Shown here: positions 25,327 to 34,516 of the stretch, piece by piece
Layout: each line of letters opens with the position of its first letter
Numbering within the stretch: position 1 is the stretch's first letter
Assembly: GCA_018674655.1 (NCBI GenBank)
Contig: JABGZQ010000036.1
Location: forward strand, 1-40,067
From: Fidelibacterota bacterium
Lineage (GTDB): Bacteria > Fidelibacterota > Marinisomatia > Marinisomatales > TCS55
Length of the DNA stretch: 40,067 nucleotides
Direction: 5' to 3'
Translations under genes and position numbers: made by a program
Notes under the pieces: generated by a model
What the model was told of the DNA's origin: nothing
The model's input: only the letters and a program-made list of their open reading frames with translations
The model's database searches: none

Positions 25327-26631
25327 TTATTGATAAATCAGGAATTTTTGACGAAACTCATTGAACTTTAATACATCTTTTAGCCAAAGAGGGGGCAAGT
25401 AGTTTGCTGGTTTTCCTTGTGCAGCAAACACACGTAATTGGCTATGACCAAACAACATATCAATCCGGTTCAACTCATCCCATTTAAACTCCCTAGGATA
25501 CAGTTGATTCGCTAAAACAATAATGGCTGTTGCCGTAGCCAATGGATCATAGCGATTGGGATCTGTAATGACAATATCTACGCCACTACAAACCTTATTC
25601 ACATACATCGGTACCGTTTTATTTTCATCTTTTTTACGTGGCACATATTCCACAACACGGAATTCAACACCAGGTAAATTGAGGGAAACCAATTTTTCAG
25701 CTAAATGATACCCGGAAAGCCATGGGGCACCTGCACGCATATAAGGACGATTCGTACCACTTCCGTCGTTTAAGTTTGTTCCCTCAAGTAATCCGAAACC
25801 CACATACGCTAAATTGGTTCGAATGGTTTTTATTTTTGGCTGAGGGCTAATCCAGGGATGTTCTGACTTGTCCAGCCAATAAGAACGCTTCCAATTCGCC
25901 ATTGGAATGACGGTTAAATTGGCCCGTTTTAAACCCTTGATCCATCCCATTTCATTGGCCATAATCGCAAGTTCACCTAAGGTCATTCCATGGCGAATTG
26001 GCACCAAGTGATATCCTTCAAAAGATTGAAATTGCGGGCGGACAACAGGGCCATCTAATCGATCTCCCCTCAATGGATTGGGTCTATCTAATACCATGAC
26101 TGGCGTATTCCATTCGCTGGCTACTTCCAATATTTTTGTCATGGTTGCCACATAGGTTGAGTAACGAACACCTGTGTCCTGAATATCAATTAAAATTAAA
26201 TCCAATTCACGCATGGACCATTCTGGTGGTTTTACATTTCGTCCAAATACTTCAACTATTCGTGCCTTGTAAATGGGATCATATTTCTGATTACCATGAA
26301 TTTTAAATCGTTTATTTTGGTCAGCGAATAGACCATACTGGGGAAGAAAAATAATTTCCACATCAATCTTTGGGTGTGCTTTTAATAGATCCAACAGATG
26401 TGACCCCTGACGATTGACTGCAGTTTGATTGGTAAATACACCAATCGTCTTTCCATAAAGCGGCTTGAAATCCATTTGCTCCAAAACATCTAATCCATAA
26501 AAGATTGAAGGATGAAATGACAAATCAGGCACGGGCATTACAATACTGTGATTGAATTGCTGCCCCACAAGCAATGATAGCCATAAAAATGCTTTAATAA
26601 CATGTGAACGGATATGGATTTCTCTAATCAT
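25327..26631 (-). CDS. Divergent NamZ/DUF1343 (GH171-like) exported protein
   Basis: A 434-residue exported protein of the DUF1343 family, which includes NamZ, an exo-beta-N-acetylmuramidase of peptidoglycan recycling. Family hallmarks are present: IGVFTNQTAVNRQG, DIQDTGVRYSTYV, VMVLDRPNPLRGDRLDGPV, IRHGMTLGELAIMAN, LLEGTNLNDGSGTNRPY and GAPWLSGY. Several positions usually conserved differ: the PEHG motif reads PQYG (about residues 97-100), and the SPSPN and EGRGT motifs read SPQPK and DGSGT. The signal peptide is weak but plausible (VIKAFLWLSLLVGQQ). ATG 26631 is preferred to GTG 26634. It lies 31 bases after alr, suggesting a cell-wall context. Activity as a muramidase is uncertain because of the substitutions. 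Confidence 0.85.
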   Translation of the reverse strand: MIREIHIRSHVIKAFLWLSLLVGQQFNHSIVMPVPDLSFHPSIFYGLDVLEQMDFKPLYGKTIGVFTNQTAVNRQGSHLLDLLKAHPKIDVEIIFLPQYGLFADQNKRFKIHGNQKYDPIYKARIVEVFGRNVKPPEWSMRELDLILIDIQDTGVRYSTYVATMTKILEVASEWNTPVMVLDRPNPLRGDRLDGPVVRPQFQSFEGYHLVPIRHGMTLGELAIMANEMGWIKGLKRANLTVIPMANWKRSYWLDKSEHPWISPQPKIKTIRTNLAYVGFGLLEGTNLNDGSGTNRPYMRAGAPWLSGYHLAEKLVSLNLPGVEFRVVEYVPRKKDENKTVPMYVNKVCSGVDIVITDPNRYDPLATATAIIVLANQLYPREFKWDELNRIDMLFGHSQLRVFAAQGKPANYLPPLWLKDVLKFNEFRQKFLIYQ

Positions 26632-26662
26632 CACCAGGGAAATCTAATACGATTTATAGGAA

Positions 26663-27766
26663 TTAATCTTGATAGATTCGACGTGTTCTGCCACTAATCC
26701 CTGTTGAAATTACATAGGGTGTTGAATTAATTGACCTGGCAATTTCTTCCATCCGAACACATCCATCCGCTCCATCGCCCATGATAAGTACCTCTTCCCC
26801 AACATGAGGCTCTTGCCCTTCAAAATCAACCATGAACTGGTCCATGCAAATACGACCGGCAATTTTATATTTTTTCCCTTTAAACATGACGTGTCCATTT
26901 TGATACCATGGACGGGGTATGCCATCTGCAAAGCCACATTGAATGACACCAATCGTTGATTCAGATTCTGTCGTAAACACCCCACCATAACTCACCGGTG
27001 TTCCTGCTGGCACCTTCCGGATATTTACAATCGGTGCTTTAAATTCCAAAACTGGTTGAATCGGAATATCCATTGGAACTTCTTGAGATGGAAATGCGCC
27101 ATAAAGTGACATACCAACTCTAACCATATTGGTCACACTTTGATTTAGATTAATTACAGCACCACTGTTTGAAAAATGAATATATTTAAAGGTGAATCCA
27201 ATATTTTCAGCTATTTTTATCACAGATTTAAACTTTGATTCCTGTGCGTGAGCAAAAGATAAATCACCCTCATCGGCTGTTGCAAAATGCGAATAAATTC
27301 CTTCACAAGGAACTTCAGGGTGTTCTTTCAGCTGGTGGATGATGTTTTCTGTATTATGAATATCAATACCAAGTCGTGTCATTCCTGTATCCACTTTTAG
27401 ATGAACAGTCGGACAACCACCATTCTCTTCTACATATTTAATCAAGAGAGGTAAATCTGCCTCATGGCATAAGTTTAATGTTAGTTTGTGAAGGATAGCC
27501 TCTGGTAAGCTATTTGCGTCTATTCGGCTAAAAATCAATATATCCGACTGGACACCCGCCTTTCGAAGCTCAATGCCTTCTTCTATAGAAAAAACGGCAA
27601 AAAACCGGCATCCATGAGTTTCTAGAGCCTTAGCACAAGCCACCCCCCCATGTCCATAACCATTCGCTTTAACTACAGATATAATGGGTAGATTATTTAC
27701 TTTTTCTTTAATCAGATCATAATTTGATTTGAGTCGATCGAGGTGAATAATTGCTTTTGGGCCCAT
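26663..27766 (-). CDS. alr: Alanine racemase
   Basis: A 367-residue fold type III PLP enzyme that makes D-alanine for peptidoglycan. The PLP lysine lies in ISVVKANGYGHG (K33 from ATG 27766). VDTGMTRLGI, YSHFATADEG, SNSGAV and RVGMSLYG follow in order, and the C-terminal domain has the catalytic Tyr in PVSYGG, then ICMDQFMVDF and ISTGISGRTRRIY. Length and motif order are normal. ATG 27766 is preferred to TTG 27772. It sits between a deoxyribosyltransferase-like gene (12 bases) and the NamZ-like gene (31 bases) in a long co-directional run. Confidence 0.97.
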   Translation of the reverse strand: MGPKAIIHLDRLKSNYDLIKEKVNNLPIISVVKANGYGHGGVACAKALETHGCRFFAVFSIEEGIELRKAGVQSDILIFSRIDANSLPEAILHKLTLNLCHEADLPLLIKYVEENGGCPTVHLKVDTGMTRLGIDIHNTENIIHQLKEHPEVPCEGIYSHFATADEGDLSFAHAQESKFKSVIKIAENIGFTFKYIHFSNSGAVINLNQSVTNMVRVGMSLYGAFPSQEVPMDIPIQPVLEFKAPIVNIRKVPAGTPVSYGGVFTTESESTIGVIQCGFADGIPRPWYQNGHVMFKGKKYKIAGRICMDQFMVDFEGQEPHVGEEVLIMGDGADGCVRMEEIARSINSTPYVISTGISGRTRRIYQD

Positions 27767-27778
27767 GATCAATAATAT

Positions 27779-28252
27779 TTAGGTATTCACAGATGGAAAT
27801 TGTGTGGCTAAAAATGTTTTTAATTCCTTAAAACTTGAAAATATTTCACGACTACAGGCCATAATCCAACCGCTTAAATCGTCAATTGGAAGTTTGTTGA
27901 TAAGATAAACTGGCTTCCCACATTCATATGCAATGGTTACTTCCGCATGGGTTCCAGCTCCCTTTCTCGCGCCATCATCCCACAGACAAATAAGGTAGTC
28001 TGTTTCATTACGAACAATATCGATATCACGATTAACGCATTTTCTCATGAAATCTGAATACTTCTGAATATCATTTTTTTTCCAATCACGATAGGATTCA
28101 GCACTATATTCCTTTACTAAATTTTCTGACTCCATAACTGGATTATAAACGGAATGTCCCAATGTTTTATCCAACCATTGAGTAACCTCCTCCCGCCAGC
28201 CAGCACCCTCATCCTCGACAAACTCCATCGCGCCAGATAAATACACTTTCAT
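27779..28252 (-). CDS. Nucleoside 2-deoxyribosyltransferase-like protein
   Basis: A 157-residue protein with the NDT-like Rossmann pattern: N-terminal VYLSGAMEF, the middle NRDIDIVRNETDYLICLWDDG and the catalytic Glu region GTHAEVTIAYECGKPVYLI. Members exchange bases on deoxynucleosides or hydrolyse modified nucleotides; several are only predicted, so the substrate stays open. It overlaps the ABC permease stop by four bases (ATGA, 28249-28252), so translation is coupled, although no functional link is obvious. Confidence 0.78.
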   Translation of the reverse strand: MKVYLSGAMEFVEDEGAGWREEVTQWLDKTLGHSVYNPVMESENLVKEYSAESYRDWKKNDIQKYSDFMRKCVNRDIDIVRNETDYLICLWDDGARKGAGTHAEVTIAYECGKPVYLINKLPIDDLSGWIMACSREIFSSFKELKTFLATQFPSVNT

Positions 28253-28998
28253 TGTCTTAACTTTCGTTTAAGTAAATATCCATTCATCCATGTCCAAACG
28301 ATTGCCACCACGATTGGCGTAATAATGAGTGTCCAATCAAATCGATTAAAAAATATGATACCCCTCAGACTTGTTAGAATCATACTCAAGGGTAAGTTCG
28401 ATAAAATTATTCCAATCGTTTTCGGATAAAATTCAAATTCGACTAAAATCCCCGATCCAAATACAATAACCAGAAACATAGTGACCGACGTAAATATATA
28501 GGTTGAAACCCTATCAGTTAGAACTGAAAAAGTTATAATAATATTGCCCAGGATAAAGGAGTATAAAAAAGCAAAAATGGGTATTATGAAGTAATCTGAC
28601 CAGTCCAATGAATTTGGCAAAAGAATCGTTAAAACCCCCATGGCAATTAAAACATATACAGTTGTTTCAATAATGGATGTAATCAAAAACCCTAAAATTA
28701 ATTGTGTCTTGGTGAATGGGGTTAAAGTCATGGGTAAAAACGACTTTTTATGTATACGTAAATCAAACATATCTCTATATATAATTGAATACATGGACAT
28801 GGAAGCAATTGTTAACACAATTCCAGGAAAAACCCAAATTTCATAGGGTATTTTATCCAATGATTGAATAAAAATATTCTTCATGACCATTGTAATGGAA
28901 ACATGGAGAAGTAGTGGTAAAATAACCATAAATGAAAACGTAATCATTGGTCGGTGTCCCATAAGCCAAAATCTTCGAAATAATAGTGCTTTAATCAA
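28249..28998 (-). CDS. ABC-2-type transporter permease
   Basis: A 249-residue membrane protein with six hydrophobic segments (for example SFMVILPLLLHVSITMVM, IWVFPGIVLTIASMSMYSII, FFIITSVTMF-like region near YIFTSVTMFLVIVFG, and TLIITPIVVAIVWTW), the layout of ABC-2 permeases. It pairs with the ATPase upstream: its TTG start overlaps the ATPase stop (TTGA, 28995-28998). The next Met is residue 13, a possible alternative start. Direction and cargo cannot be told; ABC-2 systems usually export. Confidence 0.82.
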   Translation of the reverse strand: MIKALLFRRFWLMGHRPMITFSFMVILPLLLHVSITMVMKNIFIQSLDKIPYEIWVFPGIVLTIASMSMYSIIYRDMFDLRIHKKSFLPMTLTPFTKTQLILGFLITSIIETTVYVLIAMGVLTILLPNSLDWSDYFIIPIFAFLYSFILGNIIITFSVLTDRVSTYIFTSVTMFLVIVFGSGILVEFEFYPKTIGIILSNLPLSMILTSLRGIIFFNRFDWTLIITPIVVAIVWTWMNGYLLKRKLRQ

Positions 28999-29921
28999 TG
29001 AATACCATCCCGTGCAAATTTGGCATCCATCAAATCTTGAAGGCCAAGTTTATTTACACTGATATCTTTCATTACAGCTGAAGCGGCTGCGTTTAATACT
29101 GCAAAAAATACATTTCTTTCACGACCATAAAAATGAATACTATTGCCAATTCGCGAAGGATTTTTGACCATTGGAACTTTCGATAATTTTTGGAATAAAT
29201 CTTCAGATAATTCTTCAAACTCAATTTGAAATTGATGATAATCAAATGTACTGCCTAAAAGTTTGTCCAAACTGCCATCCAATGTGATGATCCCATCTTC
29301 CAAAACCAAAATTCGATCATGCGCTTCTTCAACTTCTGAGAGTGATTGGCTAACATATAACATGGTCTTTTTCCCCTTCAATCGCAAAAGTAAATCCCAT
29401 GTATGACGATAAGATTCTACATCCATAAATGCCGTAGGTTCATCCAAAATTAAAATATCAGGGTCATGCACCAATGCCCGAAGGATCATTCCTTTCTTTA
29501 CAATACCCGGAGAAATATCCTGTACCATTTTCTTTAAATGTGGAATGATATGGAGCTCGCGAGCTAATTGGATCATCCGCGTATTCACAGTTTCCGTATC
29601 CACACCGTACATTAACCCCATAAACCGTACATTTTGCTCTAAAGTAAGCCAAGGATCAAGGTCTATTTCATGGGGAACAAATCCAATGGATGAAATAATA
29701 TCCAGACGGCGTTTTTTTGAATCTAAACCGTTGATATAGACGTGACCAAACTCTTGATATTCAATCCCTGATATCACTTTTAAAAGCATGGATTTACCCG
29801 CTTCATTATCACCAATAATCGCCACCAATGAACCCCGTTCAATCCCAAAGGTCAGGCTGGCGAGAATCGTTTTATCCCGGATTAATTTTCCAACTTTTTT
29901 AAGTGTAATACTCGCTTCCAT
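28995..29921 (-). CDS. ABC transporter ATP-binding protein
   Basis: A 308-residue protein: an ATPase domain (about 1-225) and a C-terminal extension. Walker A is GDNEAGKSMLL, and Walker B with the catalytic Glu is DILILDEPTAF. The switch position after TMLYVSQSLSEVEEAHD carries Ser-Gln-Ser in place of the usual His. The signature region reads ISPGIVKKGMILRALVHDP, so the LSGGQ motif is clearly degenerate. It starts immediately after the polA stop (no gap) and overlaps the permease gene. ATP binding is likely; efficient hydrolysis is less certain given the two altered motifs. Confidence 0.9.
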   Translation of the reverse strand: MEASITLKKVGKLIRDKTILASLTFGIERGSLVAIIGDNEAGKSMLLKVISGIEYQEFGHVYINGLDSKKRRLDIISSIGFVPHEIDLDPWLTLEQNVRFMGLMYGVDTETVNTRMIQLARELHIIPHLKKMVQDISPGIVKKGMILRALVHDPDILILDEPTAFMDVESYRHTWDLLLRLKGKKTMLYVSQSLSEVEEAHDRILVLEDGIITLDGSLDKLLGSTFDYHQFQIEFEELSEDLFQKLSKVPMVKNPSRIGNSIHFYGRERNVFFAVLNAAASAVMKDISVNKLGLQDLMDAKFARDGIH

Positions 29922-32639
29922 TTAGTGGGCCTCGAACCAGGATTTCCCATTGCCACAGTCTACCACTATGGGAACAGATAATGGCAATGCGCTTTCCATT
30001 TCAACCATGACTATTGCCTGCAATGATTCTAACTCTATATCTGGCACTTCAAACACCAGTTCATCATGAACTTGTAGTACCATCTTTGATTCCATTTTAT
30101 TTGCTTTAATTTTATTTTGAATTGCAACCATGGCCAATTTAATCATTTCTGCATTGGTACCTTGAATTGGCATGTTAATGGCCATTCGTTTGGCCGCTTC
30201 CCTATGGAGATGGTTCTTACTATCAATATCCCACACAGGCCGTCGGCGCCCCAACATGGTTTCTACATATTGGAATTCTCGAGCTTTTTCAACTGTGGAT
30301 TCAATATAGTTTTTGATGCCTGAATACCGATTAAAATAGGCTTCAATTATAGCAACTGCTTCTTTTTGAGGAATACCCAACTCTTGGCTCAATCGAAACG
30401 GACCGGCACCATACAGTAACCCAAAATTAACTATTTTTGCCGTTCGTCGCATCTCCGGAATAACATCTTCCATCGAAATATTAAACACATCTGCGGCCGT
30501 TCGTGTGTGAATATCTTCTCCTTTATTAAATGCATCCACCAATGCCTCATCTTGAGACAGGTGTGCCATAATCCTCAGTTCTATTTGAGAATAGTCAGCT
30601 GAAAATATCTGCCAACCAGTCCTTTCACTGCGAAACGCTTTTCGAATTTCTCTGCCTTCTTCGGTACGAATCGGAATATTTTGAAAATTTGGATTACTTG
30701 ATGATAAACGACCTGTGGACGCCACTGTTTGGTTAAAAGTGGAATGAATTCTTTTGGTTTGTGGATGGATTAATGCGGGTAAAGCATCTACATAAGTATT
30801 TTTGAGTTTATTTAATTTTCGATATTCAAGTACAAGTCCTGGGATTGGGTCTTCATTCTTTAATTGTTGAAGAATATTTTCAGCTGTAGACCTTTTTTTG
30901 ATTTCCCGTAATCCCTTCATATCAAATAAAATAGCCGCCAATTGCTGCGTTGAATTCACATTAAACTCAGTTCCCGCTTCTTTTTGTATATCTGCTACAA
31001 GACTGTCAATCTTTTTTCCCAATTCATCAGACATGGCTTCTAACATTTCACCGTCAACAAACATGCCCATAAATTCCATTTCAAGAAGAACAGGCAACAG
31101 TGGCATTTCCACATCATTAAAAAATTGATCTATCCCTTTCTCTTTCAATTCTTTTTCAAAAATATGGGTGAGTTGAAGCGCCACATCTGCATCTTCTGCT
31201 GCATAAAACGTACATTTTTCCAATTCAACGTCGGCCATAGATATTTGGTTTCGGCCTTTTCCAATCAGATCTTCAATGGGCACCATACGGTAATTCAATT
31301 TTTCTATACTCAGATTATCTAACTTTAAAGATCTAGATTCCGGTTTGAGCAAATGAGCGGCTAACATTGTGTCAAATTGGATGCCTTTTACGTCAATGCC
31401 ATGGCGTTTTAGAATTAACGCATCGAATTTAATATTTTGTCCTGTTTTTGGAATGGAGTCATCTTCTAACATGGGTTTTAGGATGGCCAATACAGAATTG
31501 AGTACATCATCAAAAAGATTAACTTCTTTTTCCTTATATTGAATGGGAATATAAACGCCTGTGTTTGCACGAGTTGAAAATGACAATCCTACAATCTCAC
31601 ATTGCATGGGGTTAACAGACGTGGTTTCTAAATCAAATGATAGCCATTTCCCTTTCTTGATGCCATTGACAAAGGATTTCGATTCATCAAGCGTTAACAG
31701 TGCTTTGTAATCTTTTTCAGGGACATCTTCCTGAATAGGAACCTTTCCCTGAAATGCGTTTAATTGGGTCTGCAATCCCTGAAACTCTAATTCGCTAAAT
31801 AGCGTATCCATTGCATTTATATCAAACCCATTTGTGGCCATGGCTTCGAAATCTTCATCAATGTCCATTTCGGTATCGATGGTGACTAATTCCTGGCTTA
31901 AGAATGCTTTTTCTCGACAATTTTGAAGTCCCTCTCTGGCACGCTTATTTTTAACTTCATCTGCATGGTCTAAAGCATTTTCTAATGTGCCATATTCATT
32001 CAACAATTTTACAGCTGTTTTTTCGCCCACACCCATCACACCGGGAACGTTATCAGACGAATCGCCCATTAGCCCCAATAGGTCAATAATTTTTTCTGGA
32101 GGAAGACCCCACTTTTCGATAACACCATCCCGATCATAAATTTTAATATCCATTTGTCTACCCGAGGGTGTATAAAGAAAAATATGGTCATTAATTAATT
32201 GCATGAAATCTTTATCACCGCTAACAATATATACATCAAAACCGTTTTCTTCTCCACGTTTAGCTAAGGTGCCAATAATATCATCAGCCTCAAACCCCGG
32301 CCGTACCATTGTGGGGATTCGCATGGCGTCCATCAATTTCCATAAATATGGAAGTTGTTCTTTCATTTCTTCAGGCATTTTTTCTCGGGTCGCTTTGTAT
32401 TCAGGATATCGTTCATGGCGAAACGTTTTCTCAGAAGCGTCAAATGCTGCCATCAGATAATCCGGCTTTTCCTGACGTAATAATTTTAATACCTGATTTG
32501 TAAAACCAAACAATGCGGATGTATGCATGCCACTGCTGTTAATCAATGGATTTCGGATTAAAGCAAAATGGGCACGATACAGCATGGCATAGCCATCGAT
32601 AAGGAAAAGTCGTTTTCTATTGGATTTATTGACTGACAT
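29922..32639 (-). CDS. polA: DNA polymerase I
   Basis: A 905-residue full-length family A polymerase for Okazaki fragment and repair synthesis. The 5'-3' exonuclease domain (about 1-295) has FLIDGYAMLYRAHFA, PGFEADDIIGTLA and GLMGDSSDNVPGV. The 3'-5' exonuclease domain (about 315-500) keeps its metal residues: SFDLETTS, GQNIKFDALIL and YAAEDADVALQL, so proofreading should be intact. The polymerase domain has SADYSQIELRIMAHLS, RRTAKIVNFGLLYG and LQVHDELVFEVP. It heads a ten-kilobase minus-strand run and is divergent from the flavin-binding protein gene (gap 32640-32754, AT-rich, presumably both promoters). Confidence 0.97.
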   Translation of the reverse strand: MSVNKSNRKRLFLIDGYAMLYRAHFALIRNPLINSSGMHTSALFGFTNQVLKLLRQEKPDYLMAAFDASEKTFRHERYPEYKATREKMPEEMKEQLPYLWKLMDAMRIPTMVRPGFEADDIIGTLAKRGEENGFDVYIVSGDKDFMQLINDHIFLYTPSGRQMDIKIYDRDGVIEKWGLPPEKIIDLLGLMGDSSDNVPGVMGVGEKTAVKLLNEYGTLENALDHADEVKNKRAREGLQNCREKAFLSQELVTIDTEMDIDEDFEAMATNGFDINAMDTLFSELEFQGLQTQLNAFQGKVPIQEDVPEKDYKALLTLDESKSFVNGIKKGKWLSFDLETTSVNPMQCEIVGLSFSTRANTGVYIPIQYKEKEVNLFDDVLNSVLAILKPMLEDDSIPKTGQNIKFDALILKRHGIDVKGIQFDTMLAAHLLKPESRSLKLDNLSIEKLNYRMVPIEDLIGKGRNQISMADVELEKCTFYAAEDADVALQLTHIFEKELKEKGIDQFFNDVEMPLLPVLLEMEFMGMFVDGEMLEAMSDELGKKIDSLVADIQKEAGTEFNVNSTQQLAAILFDMKGLREIKKRSTAENILQQLKNEDPIPGLVLEYRKLNKLKNTYVDALPALIHPQTKRIHSTFNQTVASTGRLSSSNPNFQNIPIRTEEGREIRKAFRSERTGWQIFSADYSQIELRIMAHLSQDEALVDAFNKGEDIHTRTAADVFNISMEDVIPEMRRTAKIVNFGLLYGAGPFRLSQELGIPQKEAVAIIEAYFNRYSGIKNYIESTVEKAREFQYVETMLGRRRPVWDIDSKNHLHREAAKRMAINMPIQGTNAEMIKLAMVAIQNKIKANKMESKMVLQVHDELVFEVPDIELESLQAIVMVEMESALPLSVPIVVDCGNGKSWFEAH

Positions 32640-32754
32640 GAAGCGTTGAAGTTAATGGAAATTTGAATAATGTTGATGGACAAAACTTTTGGTTTGCTTA
32701 AAATTTCCTCCGCATATTTGAAGCCTCTATTTAATCAAAAACCCCAAGGATGAA

Positions 32755-33390
32755 ATGAGCACATTAAAAACTGAACGAACCCGAGTTAGGCGAATTCCTG
32801 ATAGGGGCTATTATGATAAGAAAACAATTTATCCAATCATCGACGAAGCATTATACTGCCATGTCGGCATTAATCATAATGGTTCCCCAGTCGTTATCCC
32901 TACAATCCATGCTCGGATAAACAACACATTATATATTCACGGATCTGCCGCAAGCCGACTACTACAATCCATTCAAGAGGATTCAAATCTATGTGTAACC
33001 ATTTCCTTGATAGATGGTATTGTGCTGGCGCGGTCTGCATTCCATCATTCGTTAAATTATAGATCTGTAGTCGTCTTTGGGCAAGGTGTAATTGTAAATG
33101 ATTTCCAAGAGAAATGGGACGCACTCAAAGCGGTAAGTGACCATTTGGTACCAAAACGATGGGAAGATGTACGTGAGCCCAATCAGAAAGAAATGGATGC
33201 AACTACGGTAGTTTCAATCTCACTGGAAGAGGCATCGGCAAAAGTAAGATCCGGCCCGCCCGGGGACGATGATGCAGACTATGCCCTCCCAATTTGGGCA
33301 GGGGTTCAGACCATCGAACTAAAAAAAGGTACACTTATACCCGATCCAGTTTTACCCGATAGTATTGGTATCCCGGATTATCTAAAATAA
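32755..33390 (+). CDS. FMN-binding split-barrel protein (pyridoxamine oxidase-like)
   Basis: A 211-residue protein of the Pyridox_ox_2/flavin-nucleotide-binding type. It shows the split-barrel pattern RVRRIPDRGYYDKKTIYPIIDEAL divides here, HVGINHNGSPVVIPTIHARINNTLY divides here, IHGSAASRLL and the strands CVTISLIDGIVLARSAFHHSLNYRSVVVFG divide here. These proteins bind FMN and are often linked to redox detoxification or antibiotic tolerance, but their reactions are mostly unknown. True PdxH substrate motifs are not seen. AAGGA four bases before the ATG supports the start. The serine hydrolase gene follows after eight bases. Confidence 0.85.
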   Translation: MSTLKTERTRVRRIPDRGYYDKKTIYPIIDEALYCHVGINHNGSPVVIPTIHARINNTLYIHGSAASRLLQSIQEDSNLCVTISLIDGIVLARSAFHHSLNYRSVVVFGQGVIVNDFQEKWDALKAVSDHLVPKRWEDVREPNQKEMDATTVVSISLEEASAKVRSGPPGDDDADYALPIWAGVQTIELKKGTLIPDPVLPDSIGIPDYLK

Positions 33391-33398
33391 GAATCACT

Positions 33399-34475
33399 AT
33401 GAATCAGTTGAAGCATATTTACATCCTAATCCTCCTTTTTATTTTTTCCGTTGCCGGGTTACGTTCATCAGGAAGTGGTCCGGAAGCTCGGGCATCACGA
33501 ATCATAGAAAAATTCATGAAAACCCATAAAATGCCCGGTCTATCCATAACTGTTGGAAAAGAGGGTGAAATTATTTGGAGCGAAGGGTTTGGCTTTGCAG
33601 ATGTTGACAAAAATATTTCAGTAACACCCCAAACGCGCTTTCGAATTGGTAGCGTTTCAAAAACAGTCACCTCTGCTGCCATCGGGCGACTTATCGATCA
33701 GGATAAACTGGATCTCAATGCACCCATTCAACAATACGTGGCCTCCTTTCCAGAAAAACGATGGCCCATTACTACTCGACAAACCATGGGACATTTGGCC
33801 GGTATTCGACATTATCGAGGAAAAGAAATGCTCAGTAATACCTTTTATCCGAATATTGCCAGTGGTTTGTCTATATTTGATCAGGATACATTACTCCATG
33901 AACCGGGGACAAAATTCCGCTACAGCAGTTATGGGTGGAATTTGGTGAGCGCTGTGGTGGAAGGTGCTTCCGGGATTGATTTCGTAGCCTATATGGAGGA
34001 TACGGTATTTATAGCATTGGGAATTGAAACACTCATGGCAGAACATCGGGATTCAACGTTGACGCCAATCGCATCATTCTATTCAGTTAATAATGGAGAA
34101 ATTTCAATAGTACCACTTGTGGATAACAGTTATAAATGGGCAGGTGGTGGTTTTGTCGGAACCACAATTGATATGGTTAATTTCATTCATGGATTAAATC
34201 AGACAAATTTTTTAACTAAAAAAACATTGAATGAACTTCAGAAACCATTACGATTAAAAAATGGAAAATCAACAAAATATGGATTGGGATGGGTGACACA
34301 AAAAGATTTTTGGCGAAATAAAATTGTAGGACATAGTGGTGGCTCTACTGGTGGCAGGGCCATGTTGATTCACTACCCCGAAAAGGATGTGACTGTGGCG
34401 ATTCTGGTCAATTCTGGTTCCGGTGGAAATTTGAATAAATTATCCAAACGCATTGCCCGTAGATTTATAAAATAG
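33399..34475 (+). CDS. Exported serine hydrolase, beta-lactamase/PBP4-like family
   Basis: A 358-residue protein with an N-terminal signal (HIYILILLFIFSVAGL). The nucleophile motif SVSK (Ser85-x-x-Lys88) follows TRFRIG; the second motif is Y175-S-S in FRYSSYGWN, where most relatives have YSN or YAN; the third is GHSGG near residue 316. MPGLSITVGKEGEIIWSEGFG is typical for class C-like hydrolases (AmpC, EstB, LACTB). Possible roles are peptidase, esterase or cell-wall carboxypeptidase; antibiotic resistance cannot be inferred. It probably shares a transcript with the upstream flavin-binding protein gene. Confidence 0.87.
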   Translation: MNQLKHIYILILLFIFSVAGLRSSGSGPEARASRIIEKFMKTHKMPGLSITVGKEGEIIWSEGFGFADVDKNISVTPQTRFRIGSVSKTVTSAAIGRLIDQDKLDLNAPIQQYVASFPEKRWPITTRQTMGHLAGIRHYRGKEMLSNTFYPNIASGLSIFDQDTLLHEPGTKFRYSSYGWNLVSAVVEGASGIDFVAYMEDTVFIALGIETLMAEHRDSTLTPIASFYSVNNGEISIVPLVDNSYKWAGGGFVGTTIDMVNFIHGLNQTNFLTKKTLNELQKPLRLKNGKSTKYGLGWVTQKDFWRNKIVGHSGGSTGGRAMLIHYPEKDVTVAILVNSGSGGNLNKLSKRIARRFIK

Positions 34476-34481
34476 TGACAA

Positions 34482-34516
34482 TGAACAGGTAAAAGTTCAC
34501 CGTTTATTTTATTTTA
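34482..34516 (+). terminator. Weak hairpin between convergent genes
   Basis: AAC(A)GGT (34484-34490), an 8-base loop and ACCGTT (34499-34504) form a short stem followed by TATTTTATTTT. It lies in the 38-base gap between the convergent serine hydrolase and TonB receptor genes and could end the plus-strand transcript. Confidence 0.35.

Noticed and set aside
33399-34475. Calling the serine hydrolase an antibiotic-resistance beta-lactamase
   Set aside because: It has the SxxK and GHSGG motifs, but the YSN/YAN motif reads YSS and the family includes many esterases and peptidases; resistance cannot be read from the sequence.
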